Assembly (NCBI GenBank): GCA_938048445.1
Contig: CALIVE010000010.1
Location: 1 to 5,861, forward strand
From: Minisyncoccota bacterium
GTDB taxonomy: Bacteria > Patescibacteriota > Minisyncoccia > UBA6257 > HR35
Direction of reading: 5' to 3'
Length of the DNA stretch: 5,861 bases
Below, one piece after another: positions 1 to 5,434 of the stretch. Every line of letters begins with the position of its first letter. The stretch's first letter is position 1. The position numbers and the translations under genes are program-made. The notes beneath the pieces are model-generated. The model was not told the origin of the DNA and did no database searches. It worked only from the letters and a program-made list of their open reading frames with translations.

Positions 1-191
1 CTGTGGCAAAGGTAAAAAATTGAAATTAAAAATAAGGAAAATCCTAATAAATAAGTCTTATTAACAACCCAGAAATTTGTAGAAATTGGTAAAAGAAAAA
101 GAGGAAAAATAAAAATTAACCCAAAAAGAAATGCCTTAGCAAAATTATAGAAAAAGTTTTGATTGATAATGCTAAATAGACTGATTCTCAT
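1..191 (-). CDS. Partial polytopic membrane protein N-terminus, possibly O-antigen ligase/polymerase-like
   Basis: An open frame of 63 codons without a stop begins with ATG at 191-189 and runs off the left edge, so only the N-terminus is visible. The start lies 1 nt after the TAA of the upstream hydrolase (TAA-A-ATG), a typical tight operon junction. After a short polar N-terminus there are two hydrophobic stretches, about residues 18-36 and 47-61. They are separated by a short loop containing the motif PISTNFWVVNKTYLL (residues 35-49). From memory, a pattern of P-L-F-x-L-P-x-T, an aromatic residue, then N-K-x-x-L-L is common at the start of O-antigen ligase/Wzy-like membrane proteins of Patescibacteria; that assignment is tentative. 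The rest of the gene is needed to decide. The plus strand here has only a short lysine-rich open stretch (2-64), which is less convincing. Confidence 0.68.
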   Translation of the reverse strand, partial: MRISLFSIINQNFFYNFAKAFLFGLIFIFPLFLLPISTNFWVVNKTYLLGFSLFLISIFYLCH

Positions 192-192
192 T

Positions 193-906
193 TTAATAAT
201 TATACATTAATTGTTCGACGATAAAATGGGGATTTTCCTTATGAAAGCTATGGTTTCCATTTTTATAAATTACTAATTTTGAATTTGGGATTAAATTATT
301 GATTAATTTCCCGTATTTTAAGGGAGTAATCCTATCTTTTCCGCCCCAAATTATTAATGTTTTAACTTTGATATGTGGCAAAATTTCTGTTAAATCTTCC
401 TGAATAATATTTTGCATTGTTCTTTTCATTACATCAGAGAATTTAAGATAGTAAGTGGAACCTGAAAAAATTTTATAGAAAACTTTTTGGAAAAACGGAC
501 AGATTTTAAACAAAATTTTTCCAATATTTTTGAATTTAGAGAATAATTTAAATTTTAAGCTTTGTTTTCTAATGCAGGCTGGATTATATAAAATTAAAAA
601 TCTGACTTTCTCTGGATATAAATAAGCAAACTTACAAGCTATTTGACCACCAAAGGAATGACCCATTAAATAAAAACTTTCTAAATTATTTTTTTCAACA
701 TAATCTTTTACATAATTTACATAATCATCTAAACTTAAGGGTTTTGAAGGTTCAGGATTTTGACTAAATCCCGGTAAAACAACAAAATAGACTTCAAATT
801 TTTTCTTTAGCTCTTCAATAAGCTCTTTGTAAAATTCTTCTATATTTTTATCTTTTTCGACAATATACTTGTTAATCCATCCATGTAAAAAAACTAACTT
901 TTCCAT
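193..906 (-). CDS. Alpha/beta-hydrolase fold protein (serine hydrolase/esterase-like)
   Basis: A complete 237-residue member of the alpha/beta hydrolase superfamily, probably cytoplasmic since no signal peptide is visible. Strand 3 ends in an oxyanion-type HGW (residues 8-10). The nucleophile elbow is GHSFGG with Ser84. The acid is Asp191 in WGGKDRITP, and the catalytic His219 sits in NGNHSFH, so the triad is complete and in the usual order. Residues about 112-147 form a lid or cap rich in Lys, Phe and Ile, which could contact membranes or a hydrophobic substrate; this is inference. Length and layout fit the small esterase/lipase/haloalkane-dehalogenase-like group, and the substrate cannot be told from sequence. 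The ATG at 906 follows a TATAAT by 6 nt and has no Shine-Dalgarno motif. The next gene, a membrane protein, starts 1 nt after its stop, so the two are probably co-transcribed and may act together at the cell surface. Confidence 0.88.
   Translation of the reverse strand: MEKLVFLHGWINKYIVEKDKNIEEFYKELIEELKKKFEVYFVVLPGFSQNPEPSKPLSLDDYVNYVKDYVEKNNLESFYLMGHSFGGQIACKFAYLYPEKVRFLILYNPACIRKQSLKFKLFSKFKNIGKILFKICPFFQKVFYKIFSGSTYYLKFSDVMKRTMQNIIQEDLTEILPHIKVKTLIIWGGKDRITPLKYGKLINNLIPNSKLVIYKNGNHSFHKENPHFIVEQLMYNY
199..204 (-). promoter_or_regulatory. Candidate -10 box (TATAAT) for the left-edge membrane gene
   Basis: A perfect TATAAT on the minus strand (204 to 199) ends 7 nt before the ATG at 191, so transcription would begin at or next to the start codon. 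It lies within the last codons of the hydrolase gene (the Tyr-Asn codons), so coding constraint could also produce it. No convincing -35 is seen. The gene may be read from the hydrolase promoter, from this one, or from both. Confidence 0.4.
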
Positions 907-912
907 TTATCA

Positions 913-918
913 ATTATA
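913..918 (-). promoter_or_regulatory. -10 box (TATAAT) of the hydrolase gene; leaderless-type promoter
   Basis: A perfect TATAAT on the minus strand (918 to 913) is separated by 6 nt (TGATAA) from the hydrolase ATG at 906. The usual -10 to +1 distance places the transcript start on the first base of the start codon. A TTTTGT hexamer at 941-936 (17-bp spacer) is at best a weak -35. The site lies in the 75-bp divergent spacer shared with the recG promoter. Confidence 0.6.
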
Positions 919-965
919 AAATTTCAAATTCATAAACAAAAATACTTTATTAAATGGGTAAAGAA

Positions 966-971
966 TATAAT
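966..971 (+). promoter_or_regulatory. -10 box (TATAAT) of recG-pcm; leaderless or very short leader
   Basis: A perfect TATAAT lies 10 nt upstream of the recG ATG at 982, predicting a leader of only about 2-5 nt. No purine-rich Shine-Dalgarno motif precedes the ATG, and no clear -35 hexamer sits 15-18 bp upstream. Together with the oppositely directed TATAAT at 913-918 it makes the short spacer a divergent promoter region. Confidence 0.55.
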
Positions 972-981
972 TTTTAATAAG

Positions 982-3069
982 ATGAAATTAGAAGACTTAG
1001 AAATACCTTTAGAAAATTTTAAAGGCATTGGCCCTAAGACAGCTTTAAAGTTCCAAAAATATGGTATTAATACGATTAAGGATTTATTATATTTTTTTCC
1101 TTATCGTTATGATGATTTAAGAGAAGTAAGAAAAATTAAAGAGGCGCCTATTAATGAAAATTCTGTTATCGTTGGTAGAATTAAAAATATCAAACTTTTC
1201 TCAACTCCTAAAAAAAGAATGGTCATTGTTCAAGGAATTGTTGAAGATGAAACTGGAGCACTAAAAGTTATTTGGTATAACCAAGCTTACATAGCTAAAA
1301 TTTTAAGTGGTGGTCCAAGGGTAATGCTTTACGGAAAAATTGTCAAAGACAAATATGGTTTATATCTTTCTAACCCTGATTTTAAGATTCTAAAAGAAAG
1401 AGAAAAAATTAAGGGAGAAATAATTCCTGTTTATCGAGAAATTAGCGATATTCCTTCAAGCTTTACAAGAAGATTGATAGCAGAAATTATTAAAAAATTT
1501 CCTTTTCAAAGATTACAAGATCCTTTACCAGAGATAGTTAAAATTAAGGCAAATATCCCTGAATTAGCTAAAGCTTTAATAAATATCCATAAACCTACAA
1601 CTTTAGAAGAAGTTAGAGAAAGTAAAAGAAGGTTTTTATTCGAAGAAATATTTTACGTCCAATTAAAAATTAATCAAGAAAAAGTCCTATTAAAGTTAGA
1701 AAAATCACCAACAATTCGATATGATCCTCAATTGATTGAAGATTTTTTAAATAAGATTAATATAACTCTAACAAAATCTCAAAAGGAAGTCTTTGATGAA
1801 GTTGTTAAAGATCTGCAGAAACCCTATCCAATGAATAGACTTATTCAAGGAGAGACAGGCTCAGGAAAAACTTTAATTGCTGAATTGACAGCTCTTTTAG
1901 TAATGAAAGCTGGTTATCTTGTAATTTTTATGGCACCAACAGAGATTTTAGCTAATCAACATTTTCAAAGATTTTTAAAAGATTTTGCCCATTATGATTT
2001 AGGAGTAGGTCTTTTAATAAAAAATTCAGGTTATTTTGGTCTGCATGGTTTTCGTAGTTATAAATCAAAAGATGATATCTTAAGATTAGTTTTAAATAAA
2101 AAAATAAATATTTTGATAGGAACCCATGCCTTAATTGAAGCTAAAATTCCTTATCCAGATGTTGGCTTGGTAATTATTGATGAACAACAAAGATTTGGAG
2201 TGAATCAAAGGAAAAAATTACTGGAAAAATCATCGCAAACTTATTTACCTCATTTTCTTTCAATGACAGCAACACCTATTCCTCGAACTTTATATTTAGC
2301 ATTCTATGGAGATTTAGATTTATCTATCTTGAAAGAAAAACCTCCGGGAAGAAAAGATGTTAAAACATTTGTTGTTGATAAGGAAAATATTAATGAAGTT
2401 TGGAGTTTTGTTAAAAAAGAATTAGAAAAAGGTCATCAAGTTTTTGTTATTTGTCCAAGAATTGAAAAAAAAGAAGAAAGCAAATATGAAGTGAGAACAG
2501 TTAAAGAAGAATATGTAAAGATACAGAAATTGTTTCCTGATTTTAAAGTTGGAATGCTTCATGGAAGGATGAAATCTAATGAAAAAGAAATGATTATGAA
2601 AAAGATGGAAAATGGAGAAATTCAAATTTTAGTTTGTTCTTCAGTAGTTGAAGTAGGTATCGATTTTCCTTTAGCAACTGTTATTGTTATCGAAGGAGCT
2701 GAAAGGTTTGGTTTAGCTCAATTACATCAATTAAGAGGAAGGGTTGGAAGGTCTATTCATGAAAGTTATTGTTTCCTTATCCCTGAAATTTATACTCCTC
2801 TTTCATATAAAAGATTGAAAATTCTTGAAGAGTCTTATGATGCATTTTATATTGCTGAAAAAGATTTAGAATTAAGAGGTCCTGGAGAACTTTTGGGTGA
2901 AAGACAATCGGGAATTCCAGACTTAGCTATGGAGGCTTTAAGTAATATCGAAATTGTTAATTTAGCTCAAAAATTAGCCCAAGAATTTATTTCTCAAAAT
3001 CCAAAATTAGAAGGCTATCCTCTTTTAAGACAAGAATTAGAAAAACGAAAGGATTTTGTTTTAAGTTAA
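982..3069 (+). CDS. recG: ATP-dependent DNA helicase RecG
   Basis: Full-length RecG (695 residues, close to the usual ~690), the monomeric SF2 translocase that regresses stalled replication forks and processes branched DNA. The N-terminus has a helix-hairpin-helix-like FKGIGPKTA (residues 13-21) and FFPYRYDDL (38-46). The OB-fold wedge domain spans about 60-140. The helicase core shows Walker A GETGSGKT (290-297, Lys296), GTHALI (380-385), motif II DEQQ (400-403) followed by RFGV, motif III MTATPIPRT (428-436), VVEVGIDFP (555-563) and motif VI QLRGRVGR (583-590). The RecG-specific DLELRGPGELLG, part of the C-terminal TRG region, follows. Two departures from the usual sequence are DEQQ in place of DEQH, and about nine extra residues around 346-362 where LTG(S) is normally found. 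The ATG at 982 has no Shine-Dalgarno motif and sits 10 nt below a TATAAT. pcm follows after 12 bp, so they probably share a transcript. Confidence 0.97.
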   Translation: MKLEDLEIPLENFKGIGPKTALKFQKYGINTIKDLLYFFPYRYDDLREVRKIKEAPINENSVIVGRIKNIKLFSTPKKRMVIVQGIVEDETGALKVIWYNQAYIAKILSGGPRVMLYGKIVKDKYGLYLSNPDFKILKEREKIKGEIIPVYREISDIPSSFTRRLIAEIIKKFPFQRLQDPLPEIVKIKANIPELAKALINIHKPTTLEEVRESKRRFLFEEIFYVQLKINQEKVLLKLEKSPTIRYDPQLIEDFLNKINITLTKSQKEVFDEVVKDLQKPYPMNRLIQGETGSGKTLIAELTALLVMKAGYLVIFMAPTEILANQHFQRFLKDFAHYDLGVGLLIKNSGYFGLHGFRSYKSKDDILRLVLNKKINILIGTHALIEAKIPYPDVGLVIIDEQQRFGVNQRKKLLEKSSQTYLPHFLSMTATPIPRTLYLAFYGDLDLSILKEKPPGRKDVKTFVVDKENINEVWSFVKKELEKGHQVFVICPRIEKKEESKYEVRTVKEEYVKIQKLFPDFKVGMLHGRMKSNEKEMIMKKMENGEIQILVCSSVVEVGIDFPLATVIVIEGAERFGLAQLHQLRGRVGRSIHESYCFLIPEIYTPLSYKRLKILEESYDAFYIAEKDLELRGPGELLGERQSGIPDLAMEALSNIEIVNLAQKLAQEFISQNPKLEGYPLLRQELEKRKDFVLS

Positions 3070-3081
3070 AATTTTATTGAG

Positions 3082-3711
3082 ATGCTCTTTAATTCTAATC
3101 AGGATTTAATTAACTACCTTATAAGAACAGGAGTTTTAAAAACCGAAAGCATTATTAATTCATTTTTAAATATTGATAGAAAAAATTTTGTAAGACCTGA
3201 ACATCTCTTTGAAGCTTATGGAGATTATCCCTCGCCGATTGGTGAAGGGCAAACAATTTCCCAACCTTGGACAGTCGCCTTTATGTTAGAACTACTTCAA
3301 CCCCAAAAAGGTCAAAAGATTTTAGATGTTGGTTTTGGTTCAGGATGGACAACAGCTTTATTAGCTTATATTGTTGGTGAAAAAGGTAAGGTTTATGGAA
3401 TTGAAATATTGCCAAGTATTTTTGAATTCGGGAAAAATAATATTTCTAAATATAACTTTATTCAAAAGGGAATTGTTGAGTTAAAATTAGGAGACGGGTC
3501 TAAGGGATGGAAGGAATATTCTCCCTTTGATAGAATTTTAGTTAGTGCTTCAGCTAAAGAAATTCCTCAGAAACTTATTGATCAATTAGCAAATAATGGT
3601 ATTTTAGTCATCCCCGATCAAGCAGGAATTTGGAAAATTGAAAAAACAGATGAAAAAATTGAAAAACAGTATTTTCCTGGATTTGCCTTTGTACCTTTAG
3701 TTGAAGAATAA
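3082..3711 (+). CDS. pcm: Protein-L-isoaspartate O-methyltransferase
   Basis: A complete 209-residue PCMT, the normal length. The enzyme transfers a methyl group from S-adenosylmethionine to L-isoaspartyl residues in aged proteins, starting their repair to aspartate. The family substrate-loop signature is present as GEGQTISQP (residues 54-62, with Ser60). SAM-binding motif I is ILDVGFGSGW (80-89), followed by VYGIEI. LGDGSKGW (136-143) and FDRILVSASAKEIP (149-162) match later family blocks (usual forms GDG..G and FDaIivtAaa..iP). The C-terminus closes with the typical FVPLV. It starts 12 bp after the recG stop; there is no Shine-Dalgarno motif, though a weak TAAAAT at 3067-3072 is 9 nt upstream of the ATG, so independent transcription cannot be excluded. 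Its TAA abuts the stop of the opposing arfB-like gene. No frameshift or truncation is seen. Confidence 0.94.
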   Translation: MLFNSNQDLINYLIRTGVLKTESIINSFLNIDRKNFVRPEHLFEAYGDYPSPIGEGQTISQPWTVAFMLELLQPQKGQKILDVGFGSGWTTALLAYIVGEKGKVYGIEILPSIFEFGKNNISKYNFIQKGIVELKLGDGSKGWKEYSPFDRILVSASAKEIPQKLIDQLANNGILVIPDQAGIWKIEKTDEKIEKQYFPGFAFVPLVEE

Positions 3712-4191
3712 TTAGAATTTTAATTTCTTTCTTAGGCTTTTCTTTATGCTTTTAATTTTCTTTTCTTTAATTCTTTTTTCTTCGCTTTCAAAGGGCTCAG
3801 TAGAAGTTTGAATTCTTGGCTTCGGAAAAAGTTTATCTATTAAATTTTTAACTTTTTCCATTAACCTTTCTATTGCAATTTGTTTATTTTTGATTTGACT
3901 TCTTTCATCCTCTGAAATTGCTTCAATAAATTTATTTTCTTTTAAAGCAAGCTTTTGATTCACTGTTAAAGGTAATTCGAAATCTTTTTCTAAAATCTCA
4001 ATTAATTTATTAATAGAAATTTTCGCCCTTACTTTTGATTTTGTAGTATGAAGATATTGTCCTCCATGCTTTGAAGCAGTCATAAATTCAAATTCTATAT
4101 TTTTTTTAATCAAATTTTCTAACTTTTTGCTTTTGAGAATCGTCTCGACTTTGTTTCTTATTTGTTCTTTTTCAAAATAATCTAAAGCCAT
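3712..4191 (-). CDS. arfB: ArfB/YaeJ-like peptidyl-tRNA hydrolase (RF-1 domain, ribosome rescue)
   Basis: A 159-residue class-I release-factor-like protein lacking the codon-recognition domains. The GGQ catalytic motif is at residues 43-45, within TASKHGGQYLHTTKSKVR. A second block resembles ArfB, with ERSQIKN (96-102) and IERLMEKVKNLI (107-118). The C-terminal tail is strongly basic and aligns in register with the ArfB tail (pattern PK.R..T.P....E.KR...KK.KS.KK.LRKK, about 123-157). In ArfB that tail enters the empty mRNA channel of stalled ribosomes, letting GGQ hydrolyse peptidyl-tRNA on non-stop complexes. The region around GGQ is unusual: the normal G-P/A-GGQ-(N/H)-V-N-K-T reads KHGGQYLHTT, so the residues after the glutamine are replaced. 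There are also about 30 N-terminal residues before the core, more than in E. coli ArfB. The ATG at 4191 diverges from gatC. It could instead be a release-factor-like relative with another substrate, but the tail argues for rescue. Confidence 0.85.
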   Translation of the reverse strand: MALDYFEKEQIRNKVETILKSKKLENLIKKNIEFEFMTASKHGGQYLHTTKSKVRAKISINKLIEILEKDFELPLTVNQKLALKENKFIEAISEDERSQIKNKQIAIERLMEKVKNLIDKLFPKPRIQTSTEPFESEEKRIKEKKIKSIKKSLRKKLKF

Positions 4192-4221
4192 TTTGTTTAT
4201 TTGCTATTAATTAAGACCATT

Positions 4222-4227
4222 TATAAT
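4222..4227 (+). promoter_or_regulatory. -10 box (TATAAT) of gatC; leaderless-type promoter
   Basis: A perfect TATAAT ends 7 nt before the gatC ATG at 4235, which puts the expected transcript start at or one base before the A of ATG. It is immediately repeated (TATAAT again at 4228-4233). TTGCTA at 4201-4206 (15-bp spacer) matches the -35 consensus at 4 of 6 positions. On the opposite strand TATAAA (4225 to 4220) overlaps the same bases and could serve the divergent arfB-like gene with a leader of about 20 nt; that part is weaker. No Shine-Dalgarno motif is present for either gene. Confidence 0.6.
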
Positions 4228-4234
4228 TATAATA

Positions 4235-4525
4235 ATGATAACAAAAAAACAATTAGAATATTTAGCTGAATTAGCTAAGATTGAACTTGATGAAAAAGAG
4301 GTTGATAAACTTTTGAAAGATATCCAAAAAATTTTAGACTATGTTAATGAAATCCAAAATTTAGATTTAAATGAATTTGAGCCAATGATAGGCGGAGCAA
4401 TTCAATCTTTATTTTTAAGAGAAGATACTAAAAAAGTTTCTAATGAAATTCGCCAAAAAATAATTGAACAATTTCCAGAAAAACTTAAAAATTACCTAAA
4501 GGTTCCAAGGATTATCAAAAAGTAA
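4235..4525 (+). CDS. gatC: Asp-tRNA(Asn)/Glu-tRNA(Gln) amidotransferase subunit C
   Basis: A complete 96-residue GatC, the usual length. GatC is the small scaffold subunit that wraps around GatA and stabilises the GatCAB complex, which converts Glu-tRNA(Gln) to Gln-tRNA(Gln) (and/or Asp-tRNA(Asn) to Asn-tRNA(Asn)) in the cytoplasm. The N-terminus has the family helix: LEYLAELAKIELDEKE (residues 7-22), then a second helix ending in ILDYVNEIQNLDL (33-45). The middle retains LREDTKK (61-67), and the C-terminus ends with the family's YLKVPRII (87-94). The segment between, PMIGGAIQS, replaces the more usual P-T-x-H stretch. gatA and gatB do not follow: the next gene is ftsX in the opposite direction, 4 bp away. 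gatC is therefore separated from its partners at least on this side. It has its own promoter-like TATAAT close to the ATG. Confidence 0.88.
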   Translation: MITKKQLEYLAELAKIELDEKEVDKLLKDIQKILDYVNEIQNLDLNEFEPMIGGAIQSLFLREDTKKVSNEIRQKIIEQFPEKLKNYLKVPRIIKK

Positions 4526-4529
4526 TTTT

Positions 4530-5432
4530 TTAGATTTTAAGGTATTTTTGAATTGCTAAAGATGTTGATATTGTTGTAATAATAAAAAGGAAAGTTAAAA
4601 TTGCAAAATTTATATTCCAAAAATTAACAAAATAAAAAGTATTAGGATTAATTGTGATTAAGATATTTTTCCAAAAGTCTTTTGTTTTAATTAGAAAGAA
4701 AACAAAAACACCTTCAGCAATTAAAAAACCTAAAAATCCGCAGATATATTGGAAGATAATAAAAGGTAACCTAATAAAATAGTTGGGTGCTCCAATCAAC
4801 CGAAAAATTTCAATTTCATCTTTCTGAGAATAAATTGTCAACAAAGTTGAGTTAAATATTATTAATGAGGTAAAGATACAAATTAATATTACAAATAAAG
4901 TTAAACCTAATTGAATTTGATTAGAAATTCTAACAAATCTATTGATAACTTCTTTATTTTCACTGTAGGTTAAAAAATCAATTATTGCTCGATAGGGAGA
5001 ATTTTCTAAATATTTTGAAATGTCTTCATAAACCTTAATATCATTTGCTCTGACAATTAAATAATCGACAAAGGGATTAATTTTCAATTCATTAAGAGCT
5101 TTAATTATTGTTGGATTCGCAATAAATTTTCTTTGGAATTCTTCAAAAGCCCTTTCCTTTGTTACAAATATTACTTTATCTACCCCGTTAAAATTTCCTA
5201 AAATTGAAGCTAACCTATCGATATCTTCCCTTTGGACATTTTCTTTAAAATAAACAGTAAAATCTAATTTTGATTTAACATAATCTATCCCTTCATTAAT
5301 TACATAAAAAATTAGAATAAAAAATAAAAGGAATAAAGTTGTTAAAAAAGTTATGAAAGTATTAACTAAACTTATTAATGGCTTAGTTTTAAATAATTCA
5401 AAACCTTCTTTAAAAATTCTCAAAATTATCAT
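4530..5432 (-). CDS. ftsX: Cell division protein FtsX (ABC transporter-like permease)
   Basis: FtsX, about 300 residues, is the membrane partner of FtsE. FtsEX is not a transporter; it couples ATP hydrolysis at the septum to activation of peptidoglycan hydrolases outside the membrane. The architecture is canonical: a cytoplasmic N-terminus, TM1 at about 19-45, a large extracytoplasmic domain (about 48-168), then TM2 (173-197), TM3 (221-248) and TM4 (274-294). Between TM2 and TM3 lies the conserved cytoplasmic motif DEIEIFRLIGAP (about 205-216), followed by FIRLPFII, typical of the family. I choose the ATG at 5432, 2 nt after the ftsE stop. A TTG at 5438 would overlap that stop as TTGA and add two residues, so translational coupling is likely either way. 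There is no Shine-Dalgarno motif. The gene ends 4 bp from the convergent gatC stop. Confidence 0.93.
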   Translation of the reverse strand: MIILRIFKEGFELFKTKPLISLVNTFITFLTTLFLLFFILIFYVINEGIDYVKSKLDFTVYFKENVQREDIDRLASILGNFNGVDKVIFVTKERAFEEFQRKFIANPTIIKALNELKINPFVDYLIVRANDIKVYEDISKYLENSPYRAIIDFLTYSENKEVINRFVRISNQIQLGLTLFVILICIFTSLIIFNSTLLTIYSQKDEIEIFRLIGAPNYFIRLPFIIFQYICGFLGFLIAEGVFVFFLIKTKDFWKNILITINPNTFYFVNFWNINFAILTFLFIITTISTSLAIQKYLKI

Positions 5433-5434
5433 TT

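Noticed and set aside
2..64. A plus-strand open stretch at the left edge ending in TAA, encoding a short Lys-rich tail
   Set aside because: Only 20 codons with no recognisable motif. The minus-strand frame over the same bases is longer, has a good start next to the upstream stop, and looks like a membrane protein.
2422..2625. A 67-codon open frame on the minus strand inside recG
   Set aside because: It lies wholly antisense to the conserved helicase C-terminal domain of recG. Its Phe/Asn/His-rich product is what the complement of Lys/Glu-rich codons gives.
3067..3072. TAAAAT 9 nt upstream of pcm as a separate promoter
   Set aside because: Imperfect match overlapping the recG stop. The 12-bp recG-pcm spacing makes co-transcription the simpler reading, so it is mentioned only under pcm.
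4516..4535. A possible A-tract/T-tract hairpin terminator at the gatC/ftsX junction (AAAAA then TTTTTT)
   Set aside because: The stem would be only A-T pairs with no G-C core, and such tracts are frequent in this AT-rich sequence. It is not distinguishable from background.
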